Below are positions 60,390 through 64,000 of a stretch of 64,000 nt of DNA, in pieces. The notes below the pieces were generated by a model. It did not search any database, was not told the DNA's origin, and saw only the letters and a program-made list of their open reading frames with translations. Source of the stretch: Geomonas subterranea (GTDB lineage Bacteria; Desulfobacterota; Desulfuromonadia; Geobacterales; Geobacteraceae); contig NZ_CP077683.1 in the NCBI RefSeq assembly GCF_019063845.1, forward strand, positions 1,364,001 through 1,428,000. The letters are read 5' to 3'. The stretch's first letter is position 1. The number at the start of each line of letters is the position of its first letter. A program made the translations under genes and the position numbers.

Positions 60390-62240
60390 ATGAGATTTAC
60401 CACCACTACGCCGGGGAGCGACCCGTCCGCAGTGCTCTACAACCGCTGCACGGTCTCCCTCGGGGACGGCGCCATTACCATGGAAGAGATACCCTGCCGC
60501 AACCTCGAAGAGGTGCTGGGAGGTTTCGGAAGATCCTTCCAGATGCTGGCCGAGCGGCCGGTGCAACAGGTATACACGCCGGAGAACCCGCTCATCCTCA
60601 ACACGGGGCTCCTGACCGGCAGCAACGTGATGACCGGGCTGCGCAGCTACTTTTCCGCCTACAGCCCGCTCAAGGAGTCCCGCAAAGGGCTTCCCGCCGC
60701 CATGTGGTCCGCCGCAAGCGGCAAGTTCGGCAGCAAACTGAAGTGGACCGGGATCGACGAGGTGGTCTTCGAGGGGCGCGCCGAGGAACCGGTCTACGCC
60801 GTCTTCCGCGCCGGAGAAAACGGGCCGGAAGCGGAACTGAAACCGGCCGGACACCTGCTCGGACTCAGCAGCCACGACAAGATCATGGCACTGCAAAAGG
60901 AGTATCCGGAAGCGCATTTCGCCGCCATCGGCCCGGCCGGTGAACACTACCAACAGGTGCTGATGGGCGCAGTCGCGCTCAGCACCGAAAACCAGCTGAA
61001 GTCGGGCGAGGACAAGTGCCGCTTTGCCGGTCGCGGCGGCATGGGGAGCCTGATGGGGTACAAGAACCTGATCGCCGTCGTGGCGCAGAGCGAGGACCGG
61101 CTCCCGCCGGTCGGCGTCGAGATGAGGGACGTGAACCGGGACGTGGTGAAGGGAGGGGGTTCCAACAGGTTCCAGCCCCTGGCGCAGGGGGGGGGCGGCG
61201 GGACCTGGGCCAATCTCGAGGTGCTGGACGTCTTCAAGGCGGTGCCGGAAAACAACTTCCGCTCCATAGCAGGCAAGCGAATCGAGGGGCTTTACCGCGA
61301 CAGCGTGGAAGAGTCGCTCCACGTGCGCAGCGAAGCATGCTTTCGCTGCGGGGTGCGCTGCCACAACAACCTCTACCGCAAGAACGCGGACGGGAGCGCC
61401 GGGGATTTCGTCGCCAAGTTCGACTTCGAGCCGCTGAACCTCTTCGGCACCAACCTGGGGATTCACGACGGGGAGAAGGTCGCCGAGCTGATCCGGCTGT
61501 GCGACAACCTCGCCATGGACGCCATCTCCCTGGGCACCACCATAGCCTACGTACTCGACTACAACGCGCGCCACCCCGGGAACACCATCCTGAACGGGGC
61601 CACCTTCGGCGATTATGACAAGGTGCGCGAACTGGTGCTCGCCACCGGTACCGGCAGCTGCGACCTCATCGGCCACGGCGTGCAGCGGCTCTCCACAAGG
61701 CTTGGCGAGACTGGCTACGCCATGCAGGTGAAGGGGCTGGAACTCCCGGCCTACCTCCCGGAAACCAACCCCGGTTACGCCTTCGCCATCGCCGGCGGAC
61801 ACATGTCCATGGGGACCCACATGATGGTCGCCCGGGAGGGAAAAGTCGGCATGGACGAATGGGTGCAGGCGATCACGCAGCAGGGGCTGCTCCAAGTCGG
61901 CTACGACATGATCGGACTGTGCAAGTTCGTGGGGCTGGGTCTTGGGCACGATTTCGTGGTGCGGGCGGTAAAGGCCGCGACCGGCCTGGAGATCACTTCC
62001 GCGGAGATCGTCGCGGCGGTGCGCCGCGCCTACCTCAGGGGACTCGCCTTGGAGCTGAACCAGGGGTACCAGGACGACGAATACACCCTCCCGCAGCAGG
62101 TCTTCAGCGAAGCGAACCCGACCATCACCCTGCCTCGATTCGTCACGCGGGAGTTCCTGGACGAGATGAAGAAGCGGGTATGGGATGCATTCAAACCGGA
62201 AATGGCGGGACTTTTACCTGAGCCGGACGGGAAAACATAG
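60390..62240 (+). CDS. Second AOR-family tungsten oxidoreductase, divergent type
   Basis: 616 aa from ATG 60390, 52 bp after the dehydrogenase stop. The Fe-S ligands are Cys317, Cys320 and Cys324 (CFRCGVRC) and Cys511 in IGLCKFVGL, so the cluster site is intact. GRGGMGSLMGYKNLIAV and PLNLFGTNLGIHDG are AOR-like, but the N-terminal 60 residues (including CRNLEEVLGGFG) differ from the first AOR and the two enzymes share only family-level similarity. No ferredoxin subunit gene lies next to it. It may oxidise a semialdehyde made by the aminotransferase gene downstream or by GabT. Confidence 0.88.
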   Translation: MRFTTTTPGSDPSAVLYNRCTVSLGDGAITMEEIPCRNLEEVLGGFGRSFQMLAERPVQQVYTPENPLILNTGLLTGSNVMTGLRSYFSAYSPLKESRKGLPAAMWSAASGKFGSKLKWTGIDEVVFEGRAEEPVYAVFRAGENGPEAELKPAGHLLGLSSHDKIMALQKEYPEAHFAAIGPAGEHYQQVLMGAVALSTENQLKSGEDKCRFAGRGGMGSLMGYKNLIAVVAQSEDRLPPVGVEMRDVNRDVVKGGGSNRFQPLAQGGGGGTWANLEVLDVFKAVPENNFRSIAGKRIEGLYRDSVEESLHVRSEACFRCGVRCHNNLYRKNADGSAGDFVAKFDFEPLNLFGTNLGIHDGEKVAELIRLCDNLAMDAISLGTTIAYVLDYNARHPGNTILNGATFGDYDKVRELVLATGTGSCDLIGHGVQRLSTRLGETGYAMQVKGLELPAYLPETNPGYAFAIAGGHMSMGTHMMVAREGKVGMDEWVQAITQQGLLQVGYDMIGLCKFVGLGLGHDFVVRAVKAATGLEITSAEIVAAVRRAYLRGLALELNQGYQDDEYTLPQQVFSEANPTITLPRFVTREFLDEMKKRVWDAFKPEMAGLLPEPDGKT

Positions 62241-62256
62241 AAAGAGAGGAGGGACG

Positions 62257-63645
62257 ATGATAACTGAAATGAAGACGTCCTACCGGGTGGTGTCCGATGC
62301 GCGGCTGGCAGAACTCAGGGGGCGCGAGGACAGGCTCTTTCACGAGCGTACGCCCGCGTCCAGGAAGACCTTCGAGCGCGCCCACGAAATGCTCCTGAAC
62401 GGGGTGCCTATGCCGTGGATGGGGGACTGGGGCACCTCCCATCCGATATTCGTAAAGCAGGCGCAAGGGAACAGGATCAGCGACATCGACGGCAACGAGT
62501 ACCTCGACTTCTGCCTGGGGGACACCGGGGCCATGTTCGGCCATTCCCCCGAGCCGACCGCGGCGGCGGTGGCCGACCAGGTGCGAAACGGGATCACCAC
62601 GATGCTGCCGTCGGAGAGCGCCCTCGCCATCGGCAGCGAGCTCGGTCGCCGGTTCGGCCTCCCCTTCTGGCAGGTCGCCATGACCGCCACCGAGGCGAAC
62701 CGCTACGTCCTCAGGATTTGCCGCGCGCTCACCGGCAGGCACAAGGTCCTCGTCATGAACGAGTGCTACCACGGTTCCATCGACGAAACCCTGCCGCACA
62801 TAGGCCCGACCGGAAAGCTGGAACTCCGCTCCGATTTCGACATGAACCCGGGGGTCCCCAAGGACGCGCTGACCCGCGTGGTCGAATTCAACGACATTGC
62901 CGCACTGGAAAGGGAGCTGGCCCACGGCGACGTGGCCTGCGTCCTCGCCGAGCCGATCATGACCAACTGCGGCATGGTGCTTCCGGCCGAAGGGTACCAC
63001 GATGCGCTCAGGGCGCTTTGCACAAGGTACGGCAGCATCCTGGTCATCGACGAGACCCACACCCTCTCCACGGGCCCCGGCGGCTACACGGCGGCCTACG
63101 GCCTCAAGCCGGATTTCGTCACGCTCGGCAAATCCATCGCCGGCGGCATCCCGGTTGCTGTGTACGGGTTCACCAAGGAGATCGCGGACCGGATCAACGC
63201 CTCCTTCGGCAAAAAGAGCGTCTCCGACCCGATGGGGATAGGTGGGACCCTCTCCGGCAACATGTTCGCCATCCGGGCCATGGAGGCGACCCTGACGCAC
63301 GTGGCCACCGACGATGCCTTCGGGCGGATGATCGCCGGGCAAAACAGGCTTTCGGACGGGCTCGACGCGGCGCTGAAAAGGCACGACATCCCCTGGAGCG
63401 TCACCAGAAGCGGCGCCCGTTGCGAACTGCAGTTCATGCCGCGCCTGCCCAAAAACGGCTCCGAGGCGAAGGCCCATTTCGACTGGGAGCTCATATACTA
63501 CACCCACCTCTACCTGGCCAACCGCGGCGTGCTCATCACCCCGTTCCACAACATGATGCTGGTCCCCCCCATGGCGACCGACGCCCAGATCGACACCCTG
63601 GTACAGGTCTGGGGCGACTGCATGGCGGAACTGTCCGCCCGCTAG
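62257..63645 (+). CDS. Class III aminotransferase, glutamate-1-semialdehyde aminomutase-like
   Basis: 462 aa from ATG 62257 (GAGGAGGG upstream), 16 bp after the AOR gene. DTGAMFGHSPEPTAAAVA, MTATEANRYVLRICRALTGR, ECYHGSIDETL, VIDETHTLSTGPGGY (PLP Asp) and PLP lysine TLGKSIAGGIPVAV place it in the HemL-like branch, but the thick N-terminus and TATEANR in place of SGTEA set it apart from true HemL. It is probably a catabolic aminotransferase whose product feeds the adjacent AOR. A terminator follows. Confidence 0.85.
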   Translation: MITEMKTSYRVVSDARLAELRGREDRLFHERTPASRKTFERAHEMLLNGVPMPWMGDWGTSHPIFVKQAQGNRISDIDGNEYLDFCLGDTGAMFGHSPEPTAAAVADQVRNGITTMLPSESALAIGSELGRRFGLPFWQVAMTATEANRYVLRICRALTGRHKVLVMNECYHGSIDETLPHIGPTGKLELRSDFDMNPGVPKDALTRVVEFNDIAALERELAHGDVACVLAEPIMTNCGMVLPAEGYHDALRALCTRYGSILVIDETHTLSTGPGGYTAAYGLKPDFVTLGKSIAGGIPVAVYGFTKEIADRINASFGKKSVSDPMGIGGTLSGNMFAIRAMEATLTHVATDDAFGRMIAGQNRLSDGLDAALKRHDIPWSVTRSGARCELQFMPRLPKNGSEAKAHFDWELIYYTHLYLANRGVLITPFHNMMLVPPMATDAQIDTLVQVWGDCMAELSAR

Positions 63646-63660
63646 GGCGCGTTGGCGACA

Positions 63661-63696
63661 AAAAAAGGGCTCGCATTGCGCGAGCCCTTTCCTTTT
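63661..63696. terminator. Bidirectional terminator between convergent genes
   Basis: A6, then GGGCTCGC paired with GCGAGCCC around a 5-nt loop, then TTTCCTTTT. It serves the aminotransferase gene and the convergent acyl-CoA synthetase gene. Confidence 0.88.
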
Positions 63697-63717
63697 GCTG
63701 ATCACCTATTCCCCAGC

Positions 63718-64000
63718 CTACCCCAAATGCTTTTCCCTGAGGGCGACCTTGTTGATCTTGCCTACGCTGGTCTTGTCGATGGCGTCGACGAGTTTCACCT
63801 TGACCAGCACGACCTGCTTGCTGACCACCCCCTTGTCGGCGTATTCCCTGACGTAATGGGCCAGCTCCTTCTCGGAAATCTTCACCGAAGGCTTGGCGAC
63901 CACCAGGGCCAGGGGGCGCTCGCCCCATTTCTCGTCGGCCTTGCCGATGACGGCGACCTCGGCAACCGCCGGATGGTGGGCGATTATATCCTCAAGCTCC
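63718..64000 (-). CDS. Acyl-CoA synthetase (AMP-binding), C-terminal part (partial)
   Basis: Only the last 94 codons are in the window; the 5' part lies beyond 64000. The visible part is the C-terminal AMP-binding subdomain: ELEDIIAHHPAVAEVAVIGK, then ERPLALVVAKP, and the catalytic lysine region DKTSVGKINKVALRE. This fits a fatty-acyl- or medium-chain acyl-CoA ligase. It is convergent with the aminotransferase. Whether it activates an acid produced by the AOR enzymes cannot be told from this fragment. Confidence 0.88.
   Translation of the reverse strand, partial: ELEDIIAHHPAVAEVAVIGKADEKWGERPLALVVAKPSVKISEKELAHYVREYADKGVVSKQVVLVKVKLVDAIDKTSVGKINKVALREKHLG

Overview
The window is high-GC DNA that reads like a Geobacteraceae-type chromosome (Geobacter, Geomonas or Citrifermentans). 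This is inferred from gene content: many hybrid histidine kinases and sigma54 regulators, a Wsp-like chemosensory operon, tungsten aldehyde oxidoreductases, a double-cubane-cluster protein with its activator, and the intergenic repeat families common in that group. No tRNA, rRNA, CRISPR, transposase or phage gene was seen.

Layout. 1-5.5 kb: the tail of an epmA-like gene, then bioB, bioD and bioA behind a BirA-type operator, then a TatD/radical-SAM fusion. 5.5-15.3 kb: a signalling block with a histidine kinase, a GGDEF cyclase, a PilZ-like protein and an HD-GYP protein, plus a methyltransferase. The kinase and the HD-GYP protein share the same N-terminal sensor. 15.4-19.8 kb: a FadL-like porin and three exported proteins (helical, transglutaminase-like, double rhodanese). 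19.9-26.1 kb: a double-cubane-type dehydratase component with its ATPase activator and a divergent LysR regulator, then small enzymes (ArfB-like, tautomerase, flavoredoxin, ADP-ribosylglycohydrolase, AcpH). 26.4-38.6 kb: a long operon of CheW, CheR-TPR, CheW, MCP, CheA-REC, CheB, two hybrid kinases and an NtrC-type regulator. Here cheA is split by a frame change at a C7 tract and the first cheW has no canonical start codon. 38.9-42.9 kb: LhgO, four units of a 202-bp tandem repeat, a DEDDh exonuclease and a ThiF/MoeB-like protein.

42.9-63.7 kb is the most interesting part. It holds two AOR-family tungsten enzymes, a four-cluster ferredoxin subunit, MoaD-like and ThiF-like cofactor proteins, two almost identical putrescine-type aminotransferases, a GABA aminotransferase, an amino-acid permease, a large NAD-type glutamate dehydrogenase, another class III aminotransferase, a porin, and a TyrR-like PAS/AAA+/HTH activator with an intact GAFTGA motif. 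Reading the intergenic DNA shows four well-formed sigma54 promoters (43324, 52391, 53703, 57220). It also shows a recurring palindrome, GATGC-N6-GCATC, often in tandem pairs 19 bp apart, upstream of those promoters and around the activator gene. I propose a sigma54 regulon for amine/amino-acid catabolism in which transamination feeds aldehydes to tungsten oxidoreductases and glutamate dehydrogenase regenerates 2-oxoglutarate. Substrates are inferred, not proven. The window ends in the 3' part of an acyl-CoA synthetase gene on the minus strand.
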